This document shows positions 25,799 through 34,005 of a stretch of 64,000 nucleotides of DNA, in pieces. Source of the stretch: JAAYYY01 sp964579295 (GTDB lineage: Bacteria > Chloroflexota > Anaerolineae > Promineifilales > Promineifilaceae); contig CAZOGK010000008.1 in the NCBI GenBank assembly GCA_964579295.1, positions 53,293 to 117,292 of the forward strand, written 5' to 3'. The position numbers and the translations under genes are program-made. The notes under the pieces were generated by a model, which saw nothing but the letters and a program-made list of their open reading frames with translations, made no database searches and was not told the DNA's origin. The first letter of the stretch is position 1. Every line of letters starts with the position of its first letter.

Positions 25799-26677
25799 AT
25801 GGAGGATAGGGGATACACCGAGCCAGATGTGCTGGTCAGCACAGAGTGGGTAGCGCAGAATCTACACCGGACAGACGACATCCGTCTGGTCGAATCCAAC
25901 GAAGACGTGCTGCTCTACAGCACGGGCCACATTGCCAATGCCGTCCACATCGACTGGGTTGCCGACCTGAACGACCCTATCCGCCGCGATTATATTGATG
26001 CGCCGGCCTTTGCAGCGCTCATGCAGCGGCACGGCATCGGCAATGAGACGACCGTGGTCTTTTATGGCGATAAGAACAACTGGTGGGCGGCTTACGCGCT
26101 CTGGGTCTTCAAGCTCTTCGGCCACGAAAAGACCAGAATCATGGACGGCGGCCGCCAGAAATGGCTGGCCGAAGGGCGCGAGCTGACCCGCGAGACGCCT
26201 TCCTTCGCGCCAACGGACTATCGCGCCGGCGAGCGCAACGACGCCGAGATCCGCGCTTTCCGCGACCAGGTGCTGCAACATATCGCCGGCGACAACCCGC
26301 TGGTAGATGTGCGCAGCCCGCAGGAGTTTAGCGGCGAGCTGCTGCACATGCCCGGCAGCCCGCAGGAAGGCGCCCTGCGCGGCGGCCACATCCGCGGCGC
26401 AGTCAACGTGCCCTGGAGCCGCGCCGTCAACGAGGACGGCACCTTCAAGAGCGCCGCCGAGCTGCGCGCCATCTACGAGCAGGAACAGGGCCTGGCGCCC
26501 GATCAGGACGTGATCGCCTACTGCCGTATCGGCGAGCGCAGCAGCCATACCTGGTTCGTGCTCCGCTACCTGCTGGGCTACCCCTCGGTGCGCAACTACG
26601 ACGGATCGTGGACCGAGTGGGGCAACCTCGTCGGCGCCCCCATCGAGAATCCTTCACGCGACGGCGGCGCCACGTAA
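25799..26677 (+). CDS. Thiosulfate/3-mercaptopyruvate-type sulfurtransferase (two rhodanese domains)
   Basis: This 292-residue protein has two rhodanese domains. The N-terminal one is inactive-type (about 10-130, TTVVFYGDKNNWWAAYALWVFKLFGH). The C-terminal one (about 155-280) carries the persulfide-forming Cys242 in AYCRIGERSSHTW. It would move sulfane sulfur as a protein persulfide. Its place between sufD and sufS, with AAAGGAG before the start, suggests a sulfur-supply or sulfur-relay role in cluster assembly. That role is inferred from context. Confidence 0.9.
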   Translation: MEDRGYTEPDVLVSTEWVAQNLHRTDDIRLVESNEDVLLYSTGHIANAVHIDWVADLNDPIRRDYIDAPAFAALMQRHGIGNETTVVFYGDKNNWWAAYALWVFKLFGHEKTRIMDGGRQKWLAEGRELTRETPSFAPTDYRAGERNDAEIRAFRDQVLQHIAGDNPLVDVRSPQEFSGELLHMPGSPQEGALRGGHIRGAVNVPWSRAVNEDGTFKSAAELRAIYEQEQGLAPDQDVIAYCRIGERSSHTWFVLRYLLGYPSVRNYDGSWTEWGNLVGAPIENPSRDGGAT

Positions 26678-26777
26678 CCAGACCCGCCACGGCGGCCGGG
26701 CAAGGCAAGCCGGCAGAAGTTGTAAGGGTCAGGCCATAGCGGTACAAAAGAGCGAACAAAGAAGATGAGTGTGAGCT

Positions 26778-28004
26778 ATGCTTGACGTCGAGCGCGTGCG
26801 CGCAGACTTCCCTATCCTGCATCAGGAAATACGCCCCGGCGTGCCGCTGGTCTATCTCGACAGCGCGGCGTCGTCGCAGAAGCCGCGCCAGGTGATTGAG
26901 GCGATGGACCAGTATTACCGGGCCCACCACGCCAACGTCCACCGCGGCATCCACCATCTCAGCGAGGCGGCGACCAACGCCTTTGAAGGCGCCCGCCTGA
27001 AGATTGCCCGTTTCATTGGCGCGCCCGACCCGGCAACCATTATCTACGTGCGCAATGCGACCGAGGCCATCAACCTCGTCGCCAGCAGCTGGGGACGCCG
27101 CCACATCGGCGCGGGCGACGAAATCCTGCTCACGGAAATGGAGCATCACGCCAATCTCGTGCCCTGGATGATGCTTGCCGCCGAGACCGGTGCGACTATT
27201 CGCTATCTGCCGGCCACGGCCAACGGCCTGCTCGACCTGAGCCAGCTCGACAGGCTGCTCACCCCGCGCACGAAAATCTTCGCCTTCACGGCCATGTCCA
27301 ACGTGTTGGGGACGATCACGCCGGTCAGGGAGCTGGTAGCCGCCGCGCGCCAGGCCGGCGCGCTGACGCTTGTCGACGCCGCGCAGTCAGTGCCCCATAT
27401 GCCCGTCAACGTGGCCGACCTGGACTGCGACTTCCTCGTCTTCTCCAGCCACAAGATGTGCGGGCCAACTGGCATCGGCATTCTCTATGGCAAGCGACCG
27501 CTGTTGGAGGAGATGCCCCCCTACATGGGCGGCGGTGACATGATCCGGCGCGTCACTTACGAGGGTTTTGTGCCCAACGACCTGCCCTATAAGTTCGAGG
27601 CGGGCACGCCGGCCATCGCCGAAGCGGTGGGCCTCGGCGCCGCCGTGGACTACCTGAGCGCGCTGGGCATGGAGAACGTGCACGGGCACGAGCAGTTCAT
27701 TACCAGCTATGCTCTGGAGGCGCTCAGCGAAATCGAGGGGTTGACGCTCATCGGCCCGCCGGCCGCGCAGAAAGGTGGGCTGGCCGCCTTCACCCTCGCC
27801 GGCCTGCACCCTCACGATATTGCCCAGCTGGCCGACGAAGATGGCATTGCCATCCGCGCCGGCCATCATTGCGCTATGCCACTGCACCGCAAGCTGGGCG
27901 TTTCCGCCTCGGCGCGCGCCAGCTTTTACGTGCACACCACCACTGCCGAAATTGACCGGCTGGTGGAGAGCCTACAGCGCGCCCGCCAGGTCTTTCGGCT
28001 CTAA
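26778..28004 (+). CDS. sufS: Cysteine desulfurase SufS
   Basis: This 408-residue class II, PLP-dependent desulfurase takes sulfur from cysteine. The PLP lysine is in FSSHKMCGPTGIG (about 226), and the persulfide-carrying Cys365 lies in RAGHHCAMPLH with the short loop typical of SufS rather than IscS. NVHRGIHHLSEAAT and MEHHANLVPW are other conserved segments. It is followed 22 bases later by sufU, its sulfur acceptor. Confidence 0.96.
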   Translation: MLDVERVRADFPILHQEIRPGVPLVYLDSAASSQKPRQVIEAMDQYYRAHHANVHRGIHHLSEAATNAFEGARLKIARFIGAPDPATIIYVRNATEAINLVASSWGRRHIGAGDEILLTEMEHHANLVPWMMLAAETGATIRYLPATANGLLDLSQLDRLLTPRTKIFAFTAMSNVLGTITPVRELVAAARQAGALTLVDAAQSVPHMPVNVADLDCDFLVFSSHKMCGPTGIGILYGKRPLLEEMPPYMGGGDMIRRVTYEGFVPNDLPYKFEAGTPAIAEAVGLGAAVDYLSALGMENVHGHEQFITSYALEALSEIEGLTLIGPPAAQKGGLAAFTLAGLHPHDIAQLADEDGIAIRAGHHCAMPLHRKLGVSASARASFYVHTTTAEIDRLVESLQRARQVFRL

Positions 28005-28025
28005 CCGCCCGGCAAGGAACTGACC

Positions 28026-28427
28026 ATGAGTAGCAGCGACCTTTACCGCGAGCAGATAATCGACCTCTACGAAAACCCACTCAACTTTGGCGAGCTGGAG
28101 CCGCACGACTTCTCCTATGAAGAGGATAACCCGCTCTGCGGCGACGTCATCCGCATTGAGGTGCGGCTGGACGAGCAGCAGCGCGTGGCCGCTGTCTCCT
28201 GGCGCGGCGAAGGCTGCGCCATCAGCCAGGCCTCGGCTTCCCTGCTCACCGAAGAGATTAAAGGCATGTCACTGGCCGAGATTAAGGCCTTTCCCAAGGA
28301 GCGTCTGCTTGACCTGATTGGCGTGCCTCTGAGCATGGCGCGGGTCAAATGCGCCCTGCTCTCGCTAAAAGTGCTCAAAGCGGGCGCCTACGGGCTGCCC
28401 GAGCCGGGAGATATTCATGACCCATAG
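28026..28427 (+). CDS. sufU: SufU zinc-dependent sulfur transfer protein (IscU-like)
   Basis: This 133-residue IscU-fold protein accepts sulfur from SufS. The zinc ligands Cys38 and Asp40 (NPLCGDVIRIE), Cys64 (GEGCAISQAS) and Cys109 (KCALLSLK) match the SufU pattern. The long insertion between the second and third cysteines also distinguishes SufU from IscU. Its end overlaps a possible early start of the next frame. Confidence 0.94.
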   Translation: MSSSDLYREQIIDLYENPLNFGELEPHDFSYEEDNPLCGDVIRIEVRLDEQQRVAAVSWRGEGCAISQASASLLTEEIKGMSLAEIKAFPKERLLDLIGVPLSMARVKCALLSLKVLKAGAYGLPEPGDIHDP

Positions 28428-28482
28428 CCCGCCGGCGCCCGGGAGCGGCGAGCGGGCTTCATTGCAGCTTCCTGGAGGCCAG

Positions 28483-28803
28483 ATGGACGACTTTGTCAAA
28501 GTATGTAAGGTAAGCGACATCCCCGAGGGGGGACGTCTTTGGTTTGATTTTGAAGAAGAGACGGTCGTCGTCTTCAACGTGGGCGGCCGTTTCTATGCCA
28601 TTGCCGACATCTGCACCCACGACGGCGGCCCGTTGGAAGAGGGTGAGCTGGATGGCTACGAAATCGAGTGCCCCCGGCACGGGGCGCGGTTTGACATCCG
28701 GGATGGTGACGCGGTAAGGTTGCCGGCGGTTACGCCGGTGCCGTGCTACCGCACGCGGGTGGAGGGCGACGATCTCCTTGTGGAATCGCCCGACGTCTGG
28801 TAG
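28483..28803 (+). CDS. Rieske-type [2Fe-2S] ferredoxin
   Basis: This is a 106-residue stand-alone Rieske protein. The ligands are Cys44 and His46 (ICTHDGGPLEEG), then Cys63 and His66 (ECPRHGARFDI), the CxH-x16-CxxH pattern of dioxygenase-type ferredoxins and NirD-like proteins. The frame opens at 28417 inside sufU, but TGGAGG just before ATG 28483 and the MDDFVKVCKVSDI start, typical of this family, decide the start. As last gene of the suf run it may carry electrons for cluster assembly or simply be a co-regulated client. Confidence 0.92.
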   Translation: MDDFVKVCKVSDIPEGGRLWFDFEEETVVVFNVGGRFYAIADICTHDGGPLEEGELDGYEIECPRHGARFDIRDGDAVRLPAVTPVPCYRTRVEGDDLLVESPDVW

Positions 28804-28907
28804 CGAAAACCCTTCAGCAGCCTGAGAGCGCCGCAATGGGGGGGCCGGAACCGGTCCACCCATTTTTGTTGCCAATTGCCTGGTAATTTCGCCCTGAAGG
28901 TGCAGAC

Positions 28908-31391
28908 ATGGAACGTGAGCTTGTCCGAGAAGTGAGCATCGACGCAGAAATGCGCGAGTCGTACCTCAGCTATGCCATGAGCGTGATCGTCTCGCGCGCC
29001 CTGCCGGACGTGCGCGATGGCCTCAAGCCAGTGCAGCGCCGCATCCTCTACGCCATGCACGATATGGGGCTGCGGCCCGACCAGCCCTTCCGCAAGTCGG
29101 CGCGTGTGGTCGGCGAGGTGCTGGGCAAATACCATCCCCACGGCGACCAGTCGGTCTACGATGCCATGGTGCGCATGGCCCAGGATTTCTCGCTGCGCTA
29201 CGTGCTGGTCGAGGGACAGGGCAACTTCGGCTCCATCGACGGCGACGCCGCCGCCGCCATGCGCTACACCGAGGCGCGCATGACGCCGCTGGGCCAGGAC
29301 CTCCTCGCCGACATCGCCAAGAATACGGTCGATTTCCTGCCCAACTTCGACGAGACCATGGAGGAGCCGGAAGTCCTGCCGGCCAGCGCCCCCAACTTGC
29401 TCATTAACGGCTCCTCGGGCATTGCCGTCGGCATGTCCACCAACATACCGCCGCACAACCTGGGTGAGGTGGTCGGCGCGCTGGTCTACATGCTGGACCA
29501 GTGGGAAACCGCCGACCAGATAACGGTGAAAGAGCTCATGCGCTTCGTCAAGGGCCCGGACTTTCCCACGGGCGGCATCGTCTTCCGCCAGCGCAGCGAC
29601 ATGGAGCAGGACGCGCTGCTGAACGCCTACGCCACCGGCCGGGGGCGCGTCACCGTGCGCGCGCGGGCCCATGTCGAGCAGATGGGGCGTAGCAAGTCGC
29701 GCATCGTCATTACCGAGCTGCCTTACCAGACCAACAAGCCCAATCTCATTGCCAAGATTGCCGACCTGCACCGCGAGGGCAAGATTGAGGGGCTCACCGA
29801 CCTGCGCGACGAAAGCGACCGCACCGGCATGCGCATTATCGTGGAGACGACGCGCAACGTGGAGGCCGAAGAGGTGCTGGCCGAGCTGTTCCGGCTCACG
29901 CCCCTGGAGAGCACCTTTAGCATCATCATGATTGCCCTGGTCAACGGCGAGCCGCGCGTGCTGACGCTCAAGCAGGCGCTGCGCCACTTCCTCGAGCATC
30001 GCCTTGAGGTGGTGCGGCGGCGCAGCCAGTTTGACCTGACGCGCGCCCGCGAGCGCGCCCACATCCTGCAGGGGCTGCTCACGGCGCTGGACCATCTGGA
30101 CGCCATTATCGATCTCATTCGCCGCTCGGAGAGCGCGGAGACGGCGCGCGCCAACCTCATGCGCACCTTTAACCTGACCGAAATCCAGGCCCAGGCCATC
30201 CTGGACATGCAGCTGCGGCGGCTGGCGGCGCTGGAGCGGCAGAAAATCAAAGATGAGTACGACGAGAAGCTACGGCTCATCGCGCGCCTGGAGCAGCTGC
30301 TGGCGACCCCCCAGCTCCTACGCGCCGTCATCAAGGAGGAGCTGCTGGCGCTACGTGACAGATACGGCGATTTGCGCCGCACGCAGATTGTCGGCGGCAG
30401 CCGCGACGAGCCGGGGGTCTCCGCGCTCTTCAGCGCCAGCGAGCCGACCTGGGTCGTCGTCGGGCAGGAGGGAACGGTCGCCCGCACCCCGTCGGCCGAG
30501 ATGATGCCGGTCCCGGCCAAACCGCGGGAGCTACCGCGCATCATGCTGGAAGCGCGGACGGACGATCTCCTCTACCTCTTCACGGCCAGCGGGCTGGCGG
30601 CCGCCGTGCCCGTACACCAGATTTCGCAGAGTCGCGAGCTGGGCAGCGGCGACCACTGGGCTAATCTCACCCGGCTGGCGCGCCAGGAATACCTGGCCGA
30701 CGCCATTGTCGTGCCTGCCAGCGCCGCCGGCTTTCTCTTGCTGGCGACGCTGGGCGGCGTCTGCAAGCGCATTGACCTGGCCGACCTGCCCGGCGTCACG
30801 GCCGAGCCTTTTGTCGTCGTCCACGTTGGCGAGGACGATGCCCTGGGCTGGGCTCGCTTGACGACCGGTGCAGATGAGGTTATTCTGGCAAGCGCTACCG
30901 GGCAGACCATCCGTTTCGCCGAGAGCGAAGTCCGGGTCATGGGGTTGCGCGCCGGCGGCGTCATGGCTATCAAGCTAGACGACCTGGTTGACGGCGTGGT
31001 CGCCGTAGACCTGGTAAGCAACGGAACGCACCTGTGGAGCATTACGGACAATGGCATGGCCAAAGCCTCGCGGCTGTCCGATTACCCATTGCAGGGCCGC
31101 CACGGTAAGGGTGTCATTAACCTGGCCCTACCGGCCGGGGCTGCGCAGGTCGTGGCCGCCGTCGCCGGCGACGAGGATACAAGAATCATCATCACGACAG
31201 AGTTGGGCACGACGAAAACCATCCGGCTGGGCAAGACCAAAACAGGCGGGCGTCACATCAAGCCTGCGCAGCTCCTCAAGCTGGGACCGGGCAACGGGGT
31301 CAGCGGTATCGTGCGCATCTCGGGCCGGGCTCCTCTGGAGAGTGACGACGCCGGAGAGGGCAGCGCGGGACAACTTTCACTCCTGGCATGA
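28908..31391 (+). CDS. gyrA: DNA gyrase subunit A
   Basis: This 827-residue type IIA topoisomerase subunit has the catalytic Tyr120 in AAMRYTEARM, and the breakage-reunion domain spans about 1-480. The C-terminal beta-pinwheel contains YPLQGRHGKGVINL near residue 730, a degenerate GyrA box (consensus QRRGGKG), which favours gyrase over topoisomerase IV. In the quinolone-determining region, GDQSVYD has Gln81 where E. coli GyrA has Ser83. gyrB is not in the window. Confidence 0.93.
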   Translation: MERELVREVSIDAEMRESYLSYAMSVIVSRALPDVRDGLKPVQRRILYAMHDMGLRPDQPFRKSARVVGEVLGKYHPHGDQSVYDAMVRMAQDFSLRYVLVEGQGNFGSIDGDAAAAMRYTEARMTPLGQDLLADIAKNTVDFLPNFDETMEEPEVLPASAPNLLINGSSGIAVGMSTNIPPHNLGEVVGALVYMLDQWETADQITVKELMRFVKGPDFPTGGIVFRQRSDMEQDALLNAYATGRGRVTVRARAHVEQMGRSKSRIVITELPYQTNKPNLIAKIADLHREGKIEGLTDLRDESDRTGMRIIVETTRNVEAEEVLAELFRLTPLESTFSIIMIALVNGEPRVLTLKQALRHFLEHRLEVVRRRSQFDLTRARERAHILQGLLTALDHLDAIIDLIRRSESAETARANLMRTFNLTEIQAQAILDMQLRRLAALERQKIKDEYDEKLRLIARLEQLLATPQLLRAVIKEELLALRDRYGDLRRTQIVGGSRDEPGVSALFSASEPTWVVVGQEGTVARTPSAEMMPVPAKPRELPRIMLEARTDDLLYLFTASGLAAAVPVHQISQSRELGSGDHWANLTRLARQEYLADAIVVPASAAGFLLLATLGGVCKRIDLADLPGVTAEPFVVVHVGEDDALGWARLTTGADEVILASATGQTIRFAESEVRVMGLRAGGVMAIKLDDLVDGVVAVDLVSNGTHLWSITDNGMAKASRLSDYPLQGRHGKGVINLALPAGAAQVVAAVAGDEDTRIIITTELGTTKTIRLGKTKTGGRHIKPAQLLKLGPGNGVSGIVRISGRAPLESDDAGEGSAGQLSLLA

Positions 31392-31431
31392 TTGCCTCGC
31401 CAGGAGCTGCGGCAAAAAGGAGAAGCAGACC

Positions 31432-31884
31432 ATGAACTATCGAGACCAGTGGGCGACCGACGACGAGGGCAACCGTTTCGTCTTTACGGTGGAGATGCAG
31501 CGGCGGCTGCAAGCGGCCGGGCTACCGGTCGAGCCGGAATCGTTGAGCGAGCTTGGCGAGGCCCCCAGCGCGCCGGCGCCCGCCACCCGTGAGGCCGTCG
31601 TCAGCTCCGACGGACCGGAGCGCGATGACCTGATGCCGGATACGGTGCAGATTGACCCGGAGACGGGCAAATACATCGGGCGTCTGAAGTGGTACAACCC
31701 GTCGCGCGGCTACGGCTTCATCGCCCGCGGCGCAGGCGAGGATATCTTCTTCCACAAGTCCAGCGCCCTGGTAGACCCGATGGCGCTGGAAGAAGGCCAG
31801 TGGGTCCTTTACGACGTAGAACAGCGTAAGAAAGGGCCGGAAGCGACCGAAGTCGAGACCTACGAGGGCGACCTGGCGACCTGA
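31432..31884 (+). CDS. Cold-shock-domain protein with N-terminal extension
   Basis: In this 150-residue protein the C-terminal 70 residues form a cold-shock domain. RLKWYNPSRGYGFIARGAGEDIFFHKSSAL contains RNP1-like (GYGFIAR) and RNP2-like (DIFFHKS) nucleic-acid-binding motifs. The N-terminal 80 residues are acidic and Pro/Ala-rich with no known fold. Classic CspA proteins are about 70 residues, so this is an extended form. A frame continues upstream into gyrA, but AAAAAGGAG before ATG 31432 decides the start. It shares the transcript end with gyrA. Confidence 0.88.
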   Translation: MNYRDQWATDDEGNRFVFTVEMQRRLQAAGLPVEPESLSELGEAPSAPAPATREAVVSSDGPERDDLMPDTVQIDPETGKYIGRLKWYNPSRGYGFIARGAGEDIFFHKSSALVDPMALEEGQWVLYDVEQRKKGPEATEVETYEGDLAT

Positions 31885-31914
31885 GCGCCGGACCCGAACT
31901 CTCCAGGCAGCAAG

Positions 31915-31941
31915 GCGCCCGGCCATGCGCCGGGCGCTTTT
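31915..31941 (+). terminator. Intrinsic terminator of the gyrA/cold-shock unit
   Basis: GCGCCCGGC (31915-31923) pairs with GCCGGGCGC (31929-31937) around a five-base loop, followed by TTTT. Confidence 0.85.
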
Positions 31942-31980
31942 CGTTCTATTCTTTGCCTGCTCGGGCCGCCGCAATCGCCG

Positions 31981-32907
31981 CTAGCCGCGCCGGCGCCGTC
32001 TCATGCGGCTGTGCGTCAGGTGCGGGTCCAACGCATCGCGCAGCCCATCGCCCAGCAGGTTGAAGCCGAGAACGATGAGCATCGTCGCCAGCCCCGGAAA
32101 GACGACAATGTGCGGCGCGGAAAAGATATAGGTGCGGCCCTTCTGCAGCATATTGCCCCATTCCGGCACGTCCGGCGGCGCGCCCAACCCCAGAAAGCCG
32201 AGCGCGGCCGAAGCCTGGATGGCCGCTGCCAGCTGCAGCGTGGACTGGACGACGATGGGCGCAAAGGTGTTGGGCAGGATATGGCGCACCAGAATCGACA
32301 GGTGGCCGGAGCCCATGACGCGGCTGGCTTCGATGAACATCTCCTCTTTCACTGCCAGGGTCGAGCTGCGAATAAGCCGCGCGTAGACAGGAATCGAGAC
32401 AATGCCAATGGCAATCATGGCGTTATTGAGGCTGGGCCCAAAGACGGCCACCACAAGGATTGCCAGCAGGATGCTGGGGAAGGCCAGCAGGATGTCCACC
32501 AGGCGCATGCTGAGCATGTCCAGCACACCGCCAAAGTAACCGGCCAATAGCCCCAGCGGCACGCCGACGACCAGGCCGATGCCCACAGAAATGAAGCCGA
32601 CAATCAGGGAGAGGCGCGCGCCGTGCAGCAGGCGGGAGAAGAGGTCACGGCCAATCTCGTCGTTGCCCAGCCAGTGTTCGGCGCTGGGCCCCTGCCGCGC
32701 CAGGGAAAAGTTCGCCAGGTCATAATCATGCGGCGCAATGTAGGGGGCCGCGATGCTGATGAAGAGGAAGACGAGGACGATGATGCCGCCCAGGGCCGCA
32801 CCCGGGCTGCGCGCCAGCCGCCGCACCACCGTAACGAAGTACGGCTCGCGCATCGGCTGCAGCTCGTCGCGGACAGGGGCAGAGGTGGGCAGGGAGTCGG
32901 TAGCCAT
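31981..32907 (-). CDS. Peptide/nickel-type ABC transporter permease (DppC-like), cluster 1
   Basis: This 308-residue permease has six membrane segments. The N-terminal OppC-type region GNDEIGRDLFSRLLHGARLSL precedes the BPD transport domain, and the EAA loop is EASRVMGSGHLSILVRHILPN, the contact site for the ATPase. It begins seven bases after the DppB-like gene. No ATPase gene follows; the next genes on the left are on the other strand. Confidence 0.92.
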   Translation of the reverse strand: MATDSLPTSAPVRDELQPMREPYFVTVVRRLARSPGAALGGIIVLVFLFISIAAPYIAPHDYDLANFSLARQGPSAEHWLGNDEIGRDLFSRLLHGARLSLIVGFISVGIGLVVGVPLGLLAGYFGGVLDMLSMRLVDILLAFPSILLAILVVAVFGPSLNNAMIAIGIVSIPVYARLIRSSTLAVKEEMFIEASRVMGSGHLSILVRHILPNTFAPIVVQSTLQLAAAIQASAALGFLGLGAPPDVPEWGNMLQKGRTYIFSAPHIVVFPGLATMLIVLGFNLLGDGLRDALDPHLTHSRMRRRRRG

Positions 32908-32914
32908 AGGTCGC

Positions 32915-33859
32915 TCAGTCGTAGCGGATGCGCGGGTTAAGATAGGCGTAGAGAATGTCTACCAACAGATTAACCAGCACAAAACCGACGGTAATGAATA
33001 GCACCGCTCCCTGAATAATCGGATAATCGCGGTTGCGGATGGCTTCAATCAGTAACCGGCCAATGCCCGGCCAGGCGAAGACCGTCTCGGTGATGACCGC
33101 GCCGCCGAGCAGCGTGCCGAACTGCAGGCCAATAATGGTCACGATGGGCACCAGCGCGTTGCGCAGCGCGTGTTTGTAGATGACGTCGCGCTCTTTCACG
33201 CCTTTGGCGCGGGCGGCGCGCACGTAATCAGAGCGCAGGATGTCGAGCATGGTCGCCCGCGTCATGCGCGCCTGGATTGCCATCGAGTTGGCGGCCAGCG
33301 CCACCGCCGGCATGACGAAATGCTTCCAGCTCTCCGTGCCAGTCGGCGGCAGGATGGGGCCGCTCAGATTCAGCCATCGCGGAAGCTGCACGGAAAAGAG
33401 GCCCATTAGCATCAGGCCCAGCCAGAAGATAGGCATGGAGACGCCGAGCAGGGCAAAGAGCATCGAGCCGGCGTCAACCCAGGAATTGGCGCGCGTCGCC
33501 GAGACGACGCCAATAGGGATGCCAATGGCCGCCGATAGGACGAGGCTGATGGCCGCCAACTGCAGCGTTCGCGGCGTGCGCTCCATCACCTCGTCGACGA
33601 CCGGCGCCCGGCTGCGCACCGACCGCCCCAGATCACCCTCGAAGACGCGCTGCAGGTAGATGCCGTACTGCACCAGCAGTGGCTCGTCCAGCCCCATCTG
33701 CTCGCGCACCTGCGCCCGGTATTCCGGCGTGGCCAGCTCGCCGGCCAGGGCAACAGCCGGGTCGCCCGGAATCAGGCGCACGCTGGCAAAGACGATAAAG
33801 GACGCGCCCAGAAGCACGGGTATAGCCAGCAGTAGGCGGCGTGTGATGTAGGAAAGCAT
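32915..33859 (-). CDS. Peptide/nickel-type ABC transporter permease (DppB-like), cluster 1
   Basis: This 314-residue permease starts MLSYITRRLLLAIPVLLGASFIVF, the standard DppB N-terminus. The frame extends to 33964, but that extension is Arg/Leu-rich and not family-like. The EAA loop is RAARAKGVKERDVIYKHALRNALVPI. It pairs with the DppC-like gene downstream. A strong hairpin (33946-33992) separates it from the binding-protein gene. Confidence 0.92.
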   Translation of the reverse strand: MLSYITRRLLLAIPVLLGASFIVFASVRLIPGDPAVALAGELATPEYRAQVREQMGLDEPLLVQYGIYLQRVFEGDLGRSVRSRAPVVDEVMERTPRTLQLAAISLVLSAAIGIPIGVVSATRANSWVDAGSMLFALLGVSMPIFWLGLMLMGLFSVQLPRWLNLSGPILPPTGTESWKHFVMPAVALAANSMAIQARMTRATMLDILRSDYVRAARAKGVKERDVIYKHALRNALVPIVTIIGLQFGTLLGGAVITETVFAWPGIGRLLIEAIRNRDYPIIQGAVLFITVGFVLVNLLVDILYAYLNPRIRYD

Positions 33860-33945
33860 GCGAAAAGTCCTGACTCTGTTCGCCTTCCCGGCGCGGCGCC
33901 GCTGGCGCTGCCGCCAGGGAAGCAGGTTGAGCAGGCAGGAGCATG

Positions 33946-33992
33946 GCCGGGTGGAGGCGAGCACCGCACCGCTAACTCGCCTCCAGCCCGGC
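33946..33992 (-). promoter_or_regulatory. Hairpin between binding-protein and permease genes, cluster 1
   Basis: GCCGGG-TGGAGGCGAG (33946-33961) pairs with 33976-33992 with one bulged base and a 14-base loop. It directly follows the stop of the binding-protein gene. It has no T run on the minus strand and probably stabilises the binding-protein mRNA or reduces permease expression. Confidence 0.6.
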
Positions 33993-34005
33993 TATTTACT
34001 CGCTG

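Noticed and set aside
28417..28482. Upstream extension of the Rieske protein overlapping sufU
   Set aside because: The extra 22 residues are Pro/Ser-rich and not family-like, and TGGAGG marks the ATG at 28483.
28746..30095. 449-codon frame antisense to gyrA
   Set aside because: Shadow of gyrA; no family features and no initiation signal.
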